Source: Nitrospirota bacterium
GTDB taxonomy: Bacteria; Nitrospirota; Thermodesulfovibrionia; SZUA-242
Direction: 5' to 3'
Length of the DNA: 44,047 nt
NCBI GenBank assembly: GCA_003235715.1
Contig: QJVM01000051.1
Span: 1-44,047, forward strand
The position numbers and the translations under genes are program-made. The notes below the pieces were generated by a model. It had not been told where the DNA came from and did not search any database. It saw nothing but the letters and a program-made list of their open reading frames with translations. Positions 7,779 to 16,649 of the stretch are shown one piece after another. How positions within the stretch are numbered: the stretch's first letter is position 1; every line of letters starts with the position of its first letter.

Positions 7779-10700
7779 TCAAGGGTTTGACCCGCCGGGC
7801 AGGATCGGTTCGATCACCTTCACCGGTGCGCCCAGAACCCTCCCCAGAAGTCCAAGCAGTCTCTTGCCGGTTCCCAGAGCAGACATGGGACTGATCGTGG
7901 GTTCCGTCACCGTGCCTCGGACCTCCAGGGGAACGGTCACGATGCTTCCGTCAAGAATGTAGGACACGATGGGGATTCGTTTTACCACGGCATCCACCGT
8001 GGTAAAGGGTGCAACCAGAATTTCACCCTGGATTTCGTTTGTTTCCAGGTTTACGGTTCCGGCCATGACCAGGTCCATGGCCCCTCCGTCAAGGGCGGCT
8101 TGCCTGATATTCAGAATTCCGTTCGCCATGTCCCCCTGCACATCCAGGGAATTGTATGCAAAGCCCTTATCTAGGCCCTCGAAACCGGCCCCCTTGATCA
8201 CCTCGGTCACGGTCAGAAACTCCAGGACCCGGGCCAGGAGAACCGCCCGGTGAATCCGGCCGTCCGTGGCCTTCATCGTAAAGACCCCGGTGGCGGACCT
8301 TATCAGTTCGGAGGGAGCCCCCGCCGACTTCACGCTTCCAGAGAGATCGAATACACCGGTCATGGCACTTCGTTTTTCCGAAAGGCAGAGAACCGTGGGG
8401 GCGAACTCCTGCTGCCGAGCCTGAAGGTTGAGGTCAAGACGAAAGCGATCTCCAACCTGTTCCACGGTTCCGGTGCTTGAAATATCACACAGGGCCGCAT
8501 CCCGGATATCCAGGCGGCGGCTTCCGTCAGGTTCAAGAACCAGGTCGCCGAGGAAAGGCCGCCAGGTATAACCGCCCAACTCAAGGTACCCCGCCTGCAG
8601 GCGGACAACACCCTTTACGGGGAAAGCCCGTTCTCGAGCTTCCTTCTTGTCTGTTCCCGTCGTGGCCTCCCGGTCCCGCAGAGCTGCGCGGATCCGGCTC
8701 CAGGGAATTCCTTCTGCCGAAACATCCAGGCTCAAGACAAGCGCGTCCTCGCTGGCCCTCACTTCGCCGCCGGTCAAAAAGGTTTGGTCAAAAACCCGGA
8801 GTTCGGCATCCTGAACATGAAGCACACTGCCGCGCCCAAGGAGCGAAACCCGGTCTATGTGGACCGGTCCGACCGGCGTCACAGGCAGGGTAAATCCCCG
8901 GCCTGCAAGACGCCCCGTAAAGAGGGAATCAAAAGGTTGCGCAAAATCCAGGTGAAAGAGAGCCTCTCCCTCGAGCAGAGAATCTTGCCACCAGCCTTCT
9001 GGGGCCCGAATCATGCCATCGAGAGTCTCTTGCCTCAGAGTGCCTCGGAATTCAACGTCTGCGGTCCTTTTCGTGGCCACAAGGCGCATGCGGGCTGAAG
9101 AGGAACCGTCGCGAATCTCCAGGTCATCCACCTCGATATCACCGGGCGTGTACCGAATGGCGGTGCGAACGGTCACGCCGGACTCAAAGCCCAAGGTCCC
9201 CTGCAGGTTCCCTCCCTCGCCCGACCGGTGCCTGATCCAAAGATTCGAAAACGATACGGGCGTCATCACCTGAATCTTCTCCGGCAACCGCAGACGGCCG
9301 GAGACGTAACGGGTCGCCTCGGTCCCGGCAAGGCCGGACAAATCCAGATTCCATTCCGCCGGTCCGGCCCGATAACCCGATACGCCCACGTCACCCCAGA
9401 CCTCCGCCTGCATGGCCCGCATCCGCAGGTAACGCGCGGCAAAAGCGTCTGTCGATACCTCGAAATCCCCCCGGTCGATCGTCAGCTCTCCGGGGAGAGC
9501 CTCGGTCCGCCCCGTGACCTCACGGAAGCGACCGGTCAGATGATAGGTCCAGGCCCTGGGCACAAAAAGGGGACCCTCCAGATTCACCTCCGAGATTTCG
9601 GCTATACCGCGCTCCACCGACTGGATGCCCAAAGTCAACTCCGCCCCGGTCTGCGTTCTCCGGACGAGTGCCAGAAACTCCGGCAGATCGGCCTTGCCGC
9701 CGCCGTTGTCAACGCGCAACACCGGTTCCCCCGCCCAGGACACCCTGCCGGAGACCCCGCCGAAGGAACTCGACCCCATGCTGCCAAACAGATGTCTGAA
9801 TCCAACGGACCGGTCCGCATAGTCTGCCGTACCCCGGTCCACCCTGAGCCGAAAGGGAAGTTTTTCATGGCTTACCGCGAGGCTCAACGCCGCGTCCCGT
9901 ACCTTCACATCAATGTGGCGGCGCGTACCTCCGAGGGCGACCCTCCCCTCAGCCCTTCCATAGACGTCCCTCAGACGGAACAGCTCGCTCCGAACCCGGT
10001 CATTACGGATGTATTCCTTCAGGAGGGCAAGAAGGGTTTTCATGCTAATCTCGCCATCACCCTCCAGACCAAAGACCCCGTCCGCGCGGAACAGATCGAG
10101 GATCAAGCCTGCTCCCGTGAGCCGCCCTCCTTCAATGGTCCCGCTCAGATTTCTGCCCGATAGAATCCCCTGCTCTATCCTCACGTTCCCGGTGGCTTCG
10201 GATATGGGAAACGGAAAATGCGGCACTTCTATTTCAAGCCCCTCGCCCCTTCCAGCCAGAACCCAATTGGCCGGGGCCAGAAGCCCGCGTGCATCCGGCC
10301 CGTGCGCCACAAATTCGACGCCCGATACCCTCCCGCCCCGGAGAATTCTGAAAAGGCCATGGGAGCCCTCCAAAGCAGGAAACACGGGAACGAGCACGTG
10401 CCTGACCGCGGCCACATCAGCCTGTGTTAACTGGATATCGGCCCGTGTACCGGCGTCGTCTGCATATCCTTTCTGATAATGCCCGGAGGCCTGGAGTTCA
10501 GGCTGCCCGATACGGAGGTCGTCGATGGCCAGGTCCAGGCCATCCTCCCTCACCGCCAGAGCCCCCTTCAAGCCCACCTTCTCAACGCTGAACTCCCGGC
10601 CCTCGTACCGGACCGGAAAGCGCGGGGCGGCCAAGGTGAATCGATAATCCTGAGCCAGCCCCCGAATGGACATGTCCATTTCCACGTCTGCAGGCAAGGG

Positions 10701-11450
10701 ACCCGGAAGGGTGACTCCACTCCGGGGAAGAAACTCCTGCAGGATATCTGCGTGGAAATCCTGAAGGCTCAGCGCACCCTCGAAGTGCGCCTCCGCTATC
10801 CGGGCCGAGGCCATGAGGGACATCCTCCGCCATAAGGAAGAGTCTGCGTCCAACAGAATATGAAGGAGGCTGCCGCGGACCTCTGCTGAAAGGTTCACGT
10901 TTTCCAGCCGAATCCTCGGTCGACCCGCAAGCTGAAACTCGACCCGGCCCTCAAAGGTGGATACCTGGAGTTCAGGAGGAAAGAGAGAAAGAAGACCTGC
11001 TGCCGTAAGCACCTGGGCCGAAAGTTCCTCAAAGAAAGAGGCATTCAAGGTTCGTTCGACGGGTGGCGTCACACGCGGGGTTTCCACGGGGACCACACGC
11101 ACCTGCGGCCGGATCAGTTCAACTCCACCCGGAACCAGGGATCCTCTCAGCAGATTCCTAAGGGACGGGTATAAACGGATCTCATCGGTACGGGCATCCA
11201 CCCCTCCCCGGGAAGACAGGGATACCCCATCCAGCACAAGCGAAGGAAAAGGGAGGACGTGAAAATCCATCCTGTCGATGTGAACGCTGCGACCCAGATA
11301 GCGCGAGGCGGAGACGGTGACGAACTCCCTCACGGTATCGGTTCGAATCACCCGGGGTGCGTAATAGAGAAAAACCAGGGCGAGAAGTCCCAGGAAGGCC
11401 GCAATTCCCAGACCCCACAGTGCAATCTTTCGCTTCAAAGACAGGCTCAA
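7779..11450 (-). CDS. Large AsmA-like envelope protein
   Basis: A 1223-residue protein with one N-terminal membrane helix (about residues 12-31) and a long periplasmic body. The start (YYAPRVIRTDTVREFVTVSASRYLGRSVHIDRMDFHVLPFP) is typical of AsmA, and the last 200 residues match the AsmA-like C-terminal domain (MKATDGRIHRAVLLARVLEFL, then LNIRQAALDGGAMDLVMAGTV). Family members form long beta-groove bridges and are linked to phospholipid transport between membranes. The start codon is TTG, preceded by GAGGA; no better start is available. A strong terminator of the upstream operon ends only 11 bp before this start, so the gene may rely on read-through or on a promoter inside the 97-bp gap. Many long plus-strand ORFs here are shadows. 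Confidence 0.88.
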   Translation of the reverse strand: MSLSLKRKIALWGLGIAAFLGLLALVFLYYAPRVIRTDTVREFVTVSASRYLGRSVHIDRMDFHVLPFPSLVLDGVSLSSRGGVDARTDEIRLYPSLRNLLRGSLVPGGVELIRPQVRVVPVETPRVTPPVERTLNASFFEELSAQVLTAAGLLSLFPPELQVSTFEGRVEFQLAGRPRIRLENVNLSAEVRGSLLHILLDADSSLWRRMSLMASARIAEAHFEGALSLQDFHADILQEFLPRSGVTLPGPLPADVEMDMSIRGLAQDYRFTLAAPRFPVRYEGREFSVEKVGLKGALAVREDGLDLAIDDLRIGQPELQASGHYQKGYADDAGTRADIQLTQADVAAVRHVLVPVFPALEGSHGLFRILRGGRVSGVEFVAHGPDARGLLAPANWVLAGRGEGLEIEVPHFPFPISEATGNVRIEQGILSGRNLSGTIEGGRLTGAGLILDLFRADGVFGLEGDGEISMKTLLALLKEYIRNDRVRSELFRLRDVYGRAEGRVALGGTRRHIDVKVRDAALSLAVSHEKLPFRLRVDRGTADYADRSVGFRHLFGSMGSSSFGGVSGRVSWAGEPVLRVDNGGGKADLPEFLALVRRTQTGAELTLGIQSVERGIAEISEVNLEGPLFVPRAWTYHLTGRFREVTGRTEALPGELTIDRGDFEVSTDAFAARYLRMRAMQAEVWGDVGVSGYRAGPAEWNLDLSGLAGTEATRYVSGRLRLPEKIQVMTPVSFSNLWIRHRSGEGGNLQGTLGFESGVTVRTAIRYTPGDIEVDDLEIRDGSSSARMRLVATKRTADVEFRGTLRQETLDGMIRAPEGWWQDSLLEGEALFHLDFAQPFDSLFTGRLAGRGFTLPVTPVGPVHIDRVSLLGRGSVLHVQDAELRVFDQTFLTGGEVRASEDALVLSLDVSAEGIPWSRIRAALRDREATTGTDKKEARERAFPVKGVVRLQAGYLELGGYTWRPFLGDLVLEPDGSRRLDIRDAALCDISSTGTVEQVGDRFRLDLNLQARQQEFAPTVLCLSEKRSAMTGVFDLSGSVKSAGAPSELIRSATGVFTMKATDGRIHRAVLLARVLEFLTVTEVIKGAGFEGLDKGFAYNSLDVQGDMANGILNIRQAALDGGAMDLVMAGTVNLETNEIQGEILVAPFTTVDAVVKRIPIVSYILDGSIVTVPLEVRGTVTEPTISPMSALGTGKRLLGLLGRVLGAPVKVIEPILPGGSNP

Positions 11451-11461
11451 AGGGCGTCCTC

Positions 11462-11490
11462 AAAAAGAAAGGGCAGGATGGATCCTGCCC
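11462..11490 (-). terminator. Intrinsic terminator of the kinase/channel operon
   Basis: On the minus strand GGGCAGGA-TCCA-TCCTGCCC is followed directly by TTTCTTTTT. The stem is a perfect 8 bp with a 4-nt loop, a textbook intrinsic terminator. The T-run abuts the GAGGA ribosome site of the AsmA-like gene, so it could also act as an attenuator for that gene. Confidence 0.85.
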
Positions 11491-11587
11491 CCATGATATC
11501 GCTAAATCGTGTGGGGGTCATGAATAGGAAACAGAACCGGGGGGCGTCAGCGTCCAGGACCGTCCCACGCAATCCCGGAAACCCTGT

Positions 11588-12562
11588 TTAAAGCCATTTC
11601 TTCCTTTTCATGACGAGAAGCTGCAACGCGGCCGCAACACCCAGAAGAATCACCACTTCGGTGAAGGCCCATTCGTTCTCGGAGCCCGGAATGCCCCCGA
11701 CGTTGATCCCGAGGAGGCCCGTAACGAAACCCAGCGGGAGGAAGATGGCGGCCACAATGGAAAGGATATACATTCGTCGTTCCGTCTGCTCCGAGAGACG
11801 ACTCACCAGTTCCTCATGGGTTACCGCCGCCCTGTCGCGGGCGGAATCCAGATCCTCCACATAGCGCGCAATCCTGTCCGTGGTTTCCCGAAGGTGGAGC
11901 CGATCCCCGTCCGTAAGCCAGGAAACCTTCTCCACTTGCAGCCGCGCCATGGCCTCCCGCTGGGGGGCAAGATATCGCCTCAGCGCAATGATCTGCCGGC
12001 GTATATCCGAAAGCATCGGCCGGAGCTCGCGGCTTTCCGCGTGGAGCACGCGCTCCTCCAGTTCATTGACGCGGTCGTCGACGCTCTCAACCACGTCCCC
12101 CATTCGGGTGACCAGACGGTCCGAGACCATCACGAGAAACTCTGCGGACGTCCCCGGCCCCTCGCCGCGGTCAACGTCCGAAGCCATGTCGGCGATGGAC
12201 AGGACCCGGCGCCGCCGGGAAGAAATGATTCGGGTCCCGTCAAACCAGAGCCGGAGCGATACCATGTCCTCGGGGTCAGACCCGGGATTCATGTTCACGC
12301 CCCTGAGAAAGACCAGCAGTCCGTCAGGAAAGGTCGCGCTCCCGGGCCGCGTATCCTCCTGCTGAAGGCCCCGGACAGCCACCTCATGAAGACCGCTCTT
12401 CTCGTCCAACCACAAAGCCGCGTCCGGGGCGGCGTAGTTCAGGTGCACCCAGAGGAGTCCATGGGCCGGTTCCCAGGAACCCAGTTCTTCCCGTTCGAGC
12501 CGTCGTCCTCCTCCCTGTCCGTCAAGCAGGTAGACATGAATAAAACCGCTTTCTCTGTTCAC
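11588..12562 (-). CDS. zntB: ZntB/CorA-family divalent cation transporter
   Basis: Two-TM-GxN inner-membrane transporter, closest in pattern to the zinc transporter ZntB. The N-terminal domain begins HVYLLDGQGGGRRLE and carries LLWVHLNY, as in ZntB. The C-terminus has two helices joined by a GxN loop written GINVGGIPGSE, where CorA has GMN, and ends RKKWL, close to the HRSKWL end of E. coli ZntB. The track starts at 12637 inside mscS. I choose GTG at 12562 because GAGGAGG lies five bases upstream and the resulting 324 residues match the family. It is the last gene of a five-gene minus-strand run. Cation specificity is inferred, not shown. Confidence 0.88.
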   Translation of the reverse strand: MNRESGFIHVYLLDGQGGGRRLEREELGSWEPAHGLLWVHLNYAAPDAALWLDEKSGLHEVAVRGLQQEDTRPGSATFPDGLLVFLRGVNMNPGSDPEDMVSLRLWFDGTRIISSRRRRVLSIADMASDVDRGEGPGTSAEFLVMVSDRLVTRMGDVVESVDDRVNELEERVLHAESRELRPMLSDIRRQIIALRRYLAPQREAMARLQVEKVSWLTDGDRLHLRETTDRIARYVEDLDSARDRAAVTHEELVSRLSEQTERRMYILSIVAAIFLPLGFVTGLLGINVGGIPGSENEWAFTEVVILLGVAAALQLLVMKRKKWL

Positions 12563-12611
12563 AGAGGCCTCCTCTTCGTGCCGCCTGGACAGCCCGGACG
12601 TTGAGACCCTC

Positions 12612-13475
12612 TCATGTTTCTTGCCCTGAAACAGCATTTCCGTTGACCACGCGTATGGGGAGGGGGTCGGTCATGCTGCCCGTGTAAAAGGTGATGTGCG
12701 GAAATGGAATTTCGATATTCGCGGCATCGAAGGCCTGTTTGATCTCGAACTGGATGCTCGTCTTGAGAGCGAGAAAGTTCTCACGCTTGGCCCAAACGGA
12801 AAATTGAATATTCAGGGACGAATCCCCGAACCCCTGAAAGATGAAAAGCGGAGGAGGTTCTTCCAGACAGAGCGGATTCCGGTCCGCCACCTTCAGGAGC
12901 ACTTCACGGACCCGCTCCAGGTCTTCCTTGTAGGCCACCCCCACCTGGAGGTCAATTCTTCGTATGGGGAACTTGGTCAGCGTGGTGACCACGGCCTTGA
13001 CCAGCGTTTCATTGGGAATGCGCACGTAAAGATTGTCAAAGGTTCGAATCTTCACGGACAGGAGGTCCACGGAAAGGACCTCTCCGGTAACGTCCTCAAC
13101 CCGTACGAGGTCGCCGATGGAAAAGGGTCGTTCCACGAGCAGGAAGAGCCCGCTGATCAGGTTAGAAGCCGAGGTTTGGGACGCAAACCCCACCGCCACG
13201 GAAAGAATCCCGGCCGCGCCGAGAAGAACGCCCAGGTTGAATCCCATCTGGTGGAGACCTGTGACGAGAAAGAGCCCCGACAGGGCGTAGAAGATGCCGC
13301 GTCGTATCAGGAGACCTTCGTGGTTCGTCACCCGGTTCTTGAGGAGCTTCACAACGGCCGAACTGACCAGCCGGGCCACGACGAGACCGACCAGCACGAT
13401 GACGACGGCCCGGAGGATTTCCAGCACCCTTTCCGCACCGAACAGACCCACCATTTCAGACACCTCCTTCTGCAT
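12612..13475 (-). CDS. MscS-family mechanosensitive channel
   Basis: Small-conductance mechanosensitive channel protein of 287 residues. Three N-terminal membrane helices are seen; the pore helix with its Gly/Ala pattern reads LGAAGILSVAVGFASQTSASNLISGLFLL, followed by the beta domain ERPFSIGDLVRVEDVTGEVLSVDLLSVKIRT and the mixed C-terminal cytoplasmic domain. Such channels open on membrane tension during hypo-osmotic shock. The ATG has a strong GGAGGTGAGG site. It lies 35 bp after the DUF432-like gene and 49 bp before zntB (GTG start), consistent with one operon in which channel, transporter and kinases act together. Confidence 0.92.
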   Translation of the reverse strand: MQKEVSEMVGLFGAERVLEILRAVVIVLVGLVVARLVSSAVVKLLKNRVTNHEGLLIRRGIFYALSGLFLVTGLHQMGFNLGVLLGAAGILSVAVGFASQTSASNLISGLFLLVERPFSIGDLVRVEDVTGEVLSVDLLSVKIRTFDNLYVRIPNETLVKAVVTTLTKFPIRRIDLQVGVAYKEDLERVREVLLKVADRNPLCLEEPPPLFIFQGFGDSSLNIQFSVWAKRENFLALKTSIQFEIKQAFDAANIEIPFPHITFYTGSMTDPLPIRVVNGNAVSGQET

Positions 13476-13510
13476 GACCTCACCTCCAGCGAGTCTTCCG
13501 GCACATGCGG

Positions 13511-14311
13511 CTACTTGAATATGGAACTAAAGGCCCGAACCAGCATCCCGGTTTCCGGCTTCTGGCGGGGTTCCACCAGGCGGACCGGCCTCTCCGCCTG
13601 GGATGGGGGTACTTCTCCCACCCGAACCTCGGCCATCTCGGTTTCGGCCTGTCGGACCAGGCTCAGCGGTTCCGTCCAGAGCAGTCCCTGGGCATCCGTA
13701 TAAAGGCCAAGATAGGGCACCGGGATGCTCAACCGTTCCAGAAAAAGATTACTGGGAGCCCGGTTGTGGACCATGACCGGCGTGATGGCCCGATGAGGGC
13801 GCCGGGGGACCTCACCGAGTCGAAGTCTGGCGCTGGTCCGAGTGGCATAACAGATCTCGCCCTCGAGGGTAGATGACCCGAACCATGTGTCCGAGGGCCT
13901 CACAATCGGAAGCTCCTGGAGAAACACCGGGGGGTCGTTGACCTCGATCCGAACCCAGAGCGGCGTACTTACAAATATGGTGGCGTCGATACCCGAAGGA
14001 ATATAAAAGGGGGTGTGGGGCCGGGTCACAACGGGCCGGTCGGCAAGGGCGGGTTTGAGAGACAGCCTGGCGGAGGTCAGACCAAAGACATATCGGGACA
14101 CCACGGCCCGTTCCGAAGGCTCGCATCGCCCGAACTCAACGCGCCATTCCAGAGGTCGGTCCTCCTCATGGCTGGTATATTCATGAGCCACCCTCCATTC
14201 CGAGTCCGTCCGCGTAATCCAGACGGAGAAGGGGCCGATCTCCCAGCAGAGGGTCTCGCCCACCGGGAATTCCATTTCCTTCCACCAGAGAGACTGATTT
14301 GTTCCGTTCAT
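13511..14311 (-). CDS. DUF432-like uncharacterised protein
   Basis: A 266-residue soluble protein with no signal peptide or membrane helix. It is rich in beta-strand-like segments (CWEIGPFSVWITRTDSEWRVAHEY, FYIPSGIDATIFVSTPLWVRIEV, CYATRTSARLRLGEVPRRPHRAITPVMVHNRAPSNLFLERL). The pattern reminds me of DUF432 proteins, known mainly from archaea and some bacteria and often encoded next to MscS channels; I could not check this. The ATG has GGGAGGA at good spacing. It lies 12 bp after the kinase gene and 35 bp before mscS. Function is unknown; the context suggests a cytoplasmic partner or regulator of the channel. Confidence 0.7.
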   Translation of the reverse strand: MNGTNQSLWWKEMEFPVGETLCWEIGPFSVWITRTDSEWRVAHEYTSHEEDRPLEWRVEFGRCEPSERAVVSRYVFGLTSARLSLKPALADRPVVTRPHTPFYIPSGIDATIFVSTPLWVRIEVNDPPVFLQELPIVRPSDTWFGSSTLEGEICYATRTSARLRLGEVPRRPHRAITPVMVHNRAPSNLFLERLSIPVPYLGLYTDAQGLLWTEPLSLVRQAETEMAEVRVGEVPPSQAERPVRLVEPRQKPETGMLVRAFSSIFK

Positions 14312-14323
14312 GAATCCTCCCGG

Positions 14324-15052
14324 TTACCACTCCATGGTCTCCAGGTACTTCCGGATATGAGACATCTTACGAAACTTTCGGAGAATGAGCGAGCGTTTGA
14401 GGCCGCAACAGATGAATTTCACGACCTCGGGCTGTCGCCTGTATGTCCTCGCCCCGCCCAGGATTTCATAGAAGACCCGGATCAGGTCGCAGATATCCTC
14501 CTGCTTGTTCTCCGCCTTGGGCGTTTCCCAGTGGAACGGATCGAATATCTTCGGTTCAAACGTCAGCCCCACGCGCTTGGTGATGATGTTCTCCAGGTGC
14601 AGGTCTCCGTGGTACTCCCCTTCCCGATGAATCTGCTCCATCCCGATCGCCAGCACGTACAGCAGGTGCAGGGCTTCAAAGGTCGAAAGTCGTCTCCCGG
14701 GAAGTTCTCTGATGAATTCCGACAGCGGTCTTCCTTCCACATATTCCGAAATGAGGATGGTCACGGGAATGTCATTGAAACGGAAACGCTCCTCGGTGTG
14801 GTACTGGATGAGCAGAGAGCAATTCCGCAATTTGTGCAGCTTCTTGGCATACCGCCGTGACGCCCGGTTGGCCAGATTTCGCTGCGGATAGAAAAGCTTG
14901 GCCGCCCGCTCGATGCCGGTTCGCATTTCCACGATCCGGTAGACCTCGCCCTCCCAGCCTCCACCCAGTTTGGAGACCACCTTGTACTTGTTCAGGATCC
15001 GGAATCCTGAAGGAAGGTCAAAGCAGTCAATCCGATAATTGCGTTTCTTCAA
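14324..15052 (-). CDS. Small protein-kinase-like protein (Ser/Thr kinase fold)
   Basis: A 242-residue, single-domain cytoplasmic protein. Kinase signatures are clear: a glycine loop KLGGGWEGEVY (about 29-39), the VAIK-type lysine in RAAKLFY, a catalytic loop HGDLHLENI (compare HRDLKPEN), and a metal-binding segment KIFDPFHW where DFG is replaced by DPF. The Asp residues needed for catalysis are retained. An EDICDLIRVFYEILGG helix matches the conserved alpha-F. There is no PASTA, receptor or membrane domain. The start is TTG, with GGGAG about ten bases upstream. It lies between a histidine kinase and the DUF432/mscS genes. Substrate unknown; aminoglycoside-kinase-like enzymes share this fold, but the glycine loop favours protein kinase. 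Confidence 0.8.
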   Translation of the reverse strand: MKKRNYRIDCFDLPSGFRILNKYKVVSKLGGGWEGEVYRIVEMRTGIERAAKLFYPQRNLANRASRRYAKKLHKLRNCSLLIQYHTEERFRFNDIPVTILISEYVEGRPLSEFIRELPGRRLSTFEALHLLYVLAIGMEQIHREGEYHGDLHLENIITKRVGLTFEPKIFDPFHWETPKAENKQEDICDLIRVFYEILGGARTYRRQPEVVKFICCGLKRSLILRKFRKMSHIRKYLETMEW

Positions 15053-15157
15053 GACAAAGACACTCCCTTAAGATGCCCTATCGGAATCCGCGCGGAGCGG
15101 TGAACGCCCGCAAGGCGACGGGATGGAAGCTCGATTTCGCCCACGCGCGGCACTCCG

Positions 15158-16498
15158 TCAGGTAACCGGAAAGACGAAGTAGAAATTGTTCCCGCCGGGG
15201 GTCGCTTCATATCCGACCACCCCCTCGTGCAGTTCAACCACATTTCTCACGAAGGCCAGACCATGTCCCGCCCCCGGTCGGCCGCTTGCGTTCGGTCCGC
15301 GAAATCCGTCCTCGAAGAGGCGCTCCCGGGCATCCGGAGTGAGATGCGGCCCGGTACTGAAGACATTGTATTTGATGCCGTCACGGCCTTCCCCAAAGAA
15401 ACCGGGAAGGAGCTGTCTGCCGTAGGAAACCCGCCTTCTGGATTCACCGGCCTGCCCCTCGGGCACCTCGGTGTACTTGATGGCGTTGGAAAACAGGTTG
15501 GCGTAGACCTGGGCCATGAGCCCCACATCCACCACCAGGATCGTCTCTTCTTCAGGCACGTGGCTCAGGCGATCATCCACGACAATGCCGGCCGCCACAA
15601 ACTTGTCCATATAGCGCTCGAGTTGAGGCTCGATCACATCCCTCTTCATGTTACAGCTCTTCTTCCGGGCCGTGAGTCGACCCTCGTCAAAATGGCTTCG
15701 CCGGAATAGGGTTTCGAGGAAAAGGCTGGTGTTCTTGTAATGGCCGTTGATGTTCCGGAATTCCTGCCATAGCCCCCGGTTCACATCGACCAGCTCGGCC
15801 AGCAACGTTCGAAGCTCCGGGTCGGTCTCGGTTCGTGCCTCGACATACTCCGAAAAGAGCCGTTCCACTTCTCTGTTCTTGTCCACCAGACCCTGCAGGT
15901 TTCGGAGATAGAGTTTATAGACCATATTGGGTACGATGACATTATGTTCAATGTCCGCGACGAGACCGCTGATGAATTTCAGGTGTTCGACGTGCCGTGC
16001 GGAGAGAAAACGGTTGTGCATGGAATAGCCGATGCGGTTCGCATATTTCTGGAAGAACAGTTGTCCGTCGCGGGTAAGGGGGGCAGGGGGCAGCATTTCC
16101 AGCATGCCCAGCAGGTTATCACTGGCGTCAAAGGGAAGCTCGTTCAGCCGCATGACCTTGCCTCGCACCGGGAACACGTACCCCCCGGTTTCTTCCACGA
16201 TATAAAACTCCTCAGAACTCCGGATGTAGGCCGGGGCCGGGACATAAAGTTCTTCGGCCAGGCTGCAGGCCACCAACACAGGGGTTCCCTCGCGGGCCAG
16301 ACCCGGCGCAAAGAGCCGGGCATCCATATCCAGAAAAACCTTGGGGACGCTTACACAGAGGGCGTAGAATTCTTCGAAACTTTCAAATTCCTGGGCAAGA
16401 TCGAAAAAGGCCTTGAACGCGTTGTTCTGCTTTTCACTGAAGCTGTAATTCTGATAATCCGCCTTCTTTTCGAGCAGCCGTCTCGTGACTGATTCCAT
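15158..16498 (-). CDS. Soluble sensor histidine kinase
   Basis: A 446-residue protein without membrane helices. The C-terminal third is a GHKL ATPase domain: N box NLFSNAIKYTE, a G-rich lid GRPGAGHGLAFVRNVVELH and a C-terminal PGGNNFYFVFP strand. A likely phospho-acceptor is the His in SGLVADIEHNV, within a helical segment. The N-terminal 170 residues look like a GAF-type sensor fold, but this is weak. No response regulator lies nearby; the next gene is a Ser/Thr kinase-like protein. The ATG has AAAGGT upstream. The gap of 105 bp to the kinase gene holds no visible terminator, so it is probably the first gene of the operon. Confidence 0.8.
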   Translation of the reverse strand: MESVTRRLLEKKADYQNYSFSEKQNNAFKAFFDLAQEFESFEEFYALCVSVPKVFLDMDARLFAPGLAREGTPVLVACSLAEELYVPAPAYIRSSEEFYIVEETGGYVFPVRGKVMRLNELPFDASDNLLGMLEMLPPAPLTRDGQLFFQKYANRIGYSMHNRFLSARHVEHLKFISGLVADIEHNVIVPNMVYKLYLRNLQGLVDKNREVERLFSEYVEARTETDPELRTLLAELVDVNRGLWQEFRNINGHYKNTSLFLETLFRRSHFDEGRLTARKKSCNMKRDVIEPQLERYMDKFVAAGIVVDDRLSHVPEEETILVVDVGLMAQVYANLFSNAIKYTEVPEGQAGESRRRVSYGRQLLPGFFGEGRDGIKYNVFSTGPHLTPDARERLFEDGFRGPNASGRPGAGHGLAFVRNVVELHEGVVGYEATPGGNNFYFVFPVT

Positions 16499-16649
16499 GA
16501 ATACCTTTGAAGACCATATTCCCCTGCAGGTCCGTCCGGGACAGGACAGTCCTGGAAGTCAGGGACGAAGAATAAATGTTGAAGATTACCCTTCAGTCCG
16601 GTCTTTGTCAACGAGAACACCCTGTGAAAAACCCCTCAAGGGAAACCCG

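Noticed and set aside
9228-10163. 311-codon plus-strand ORF and neighbours across 7969-11262
   Set aside because: All are antisense to the AsmA-like gene, which is supported by clear family sequence at both ends.
12696-13703. 335-codon plus-strand ORF
   Set aside because: Antisense to mscS and the DUF432-like gene; no domain pattern or ribosome site.
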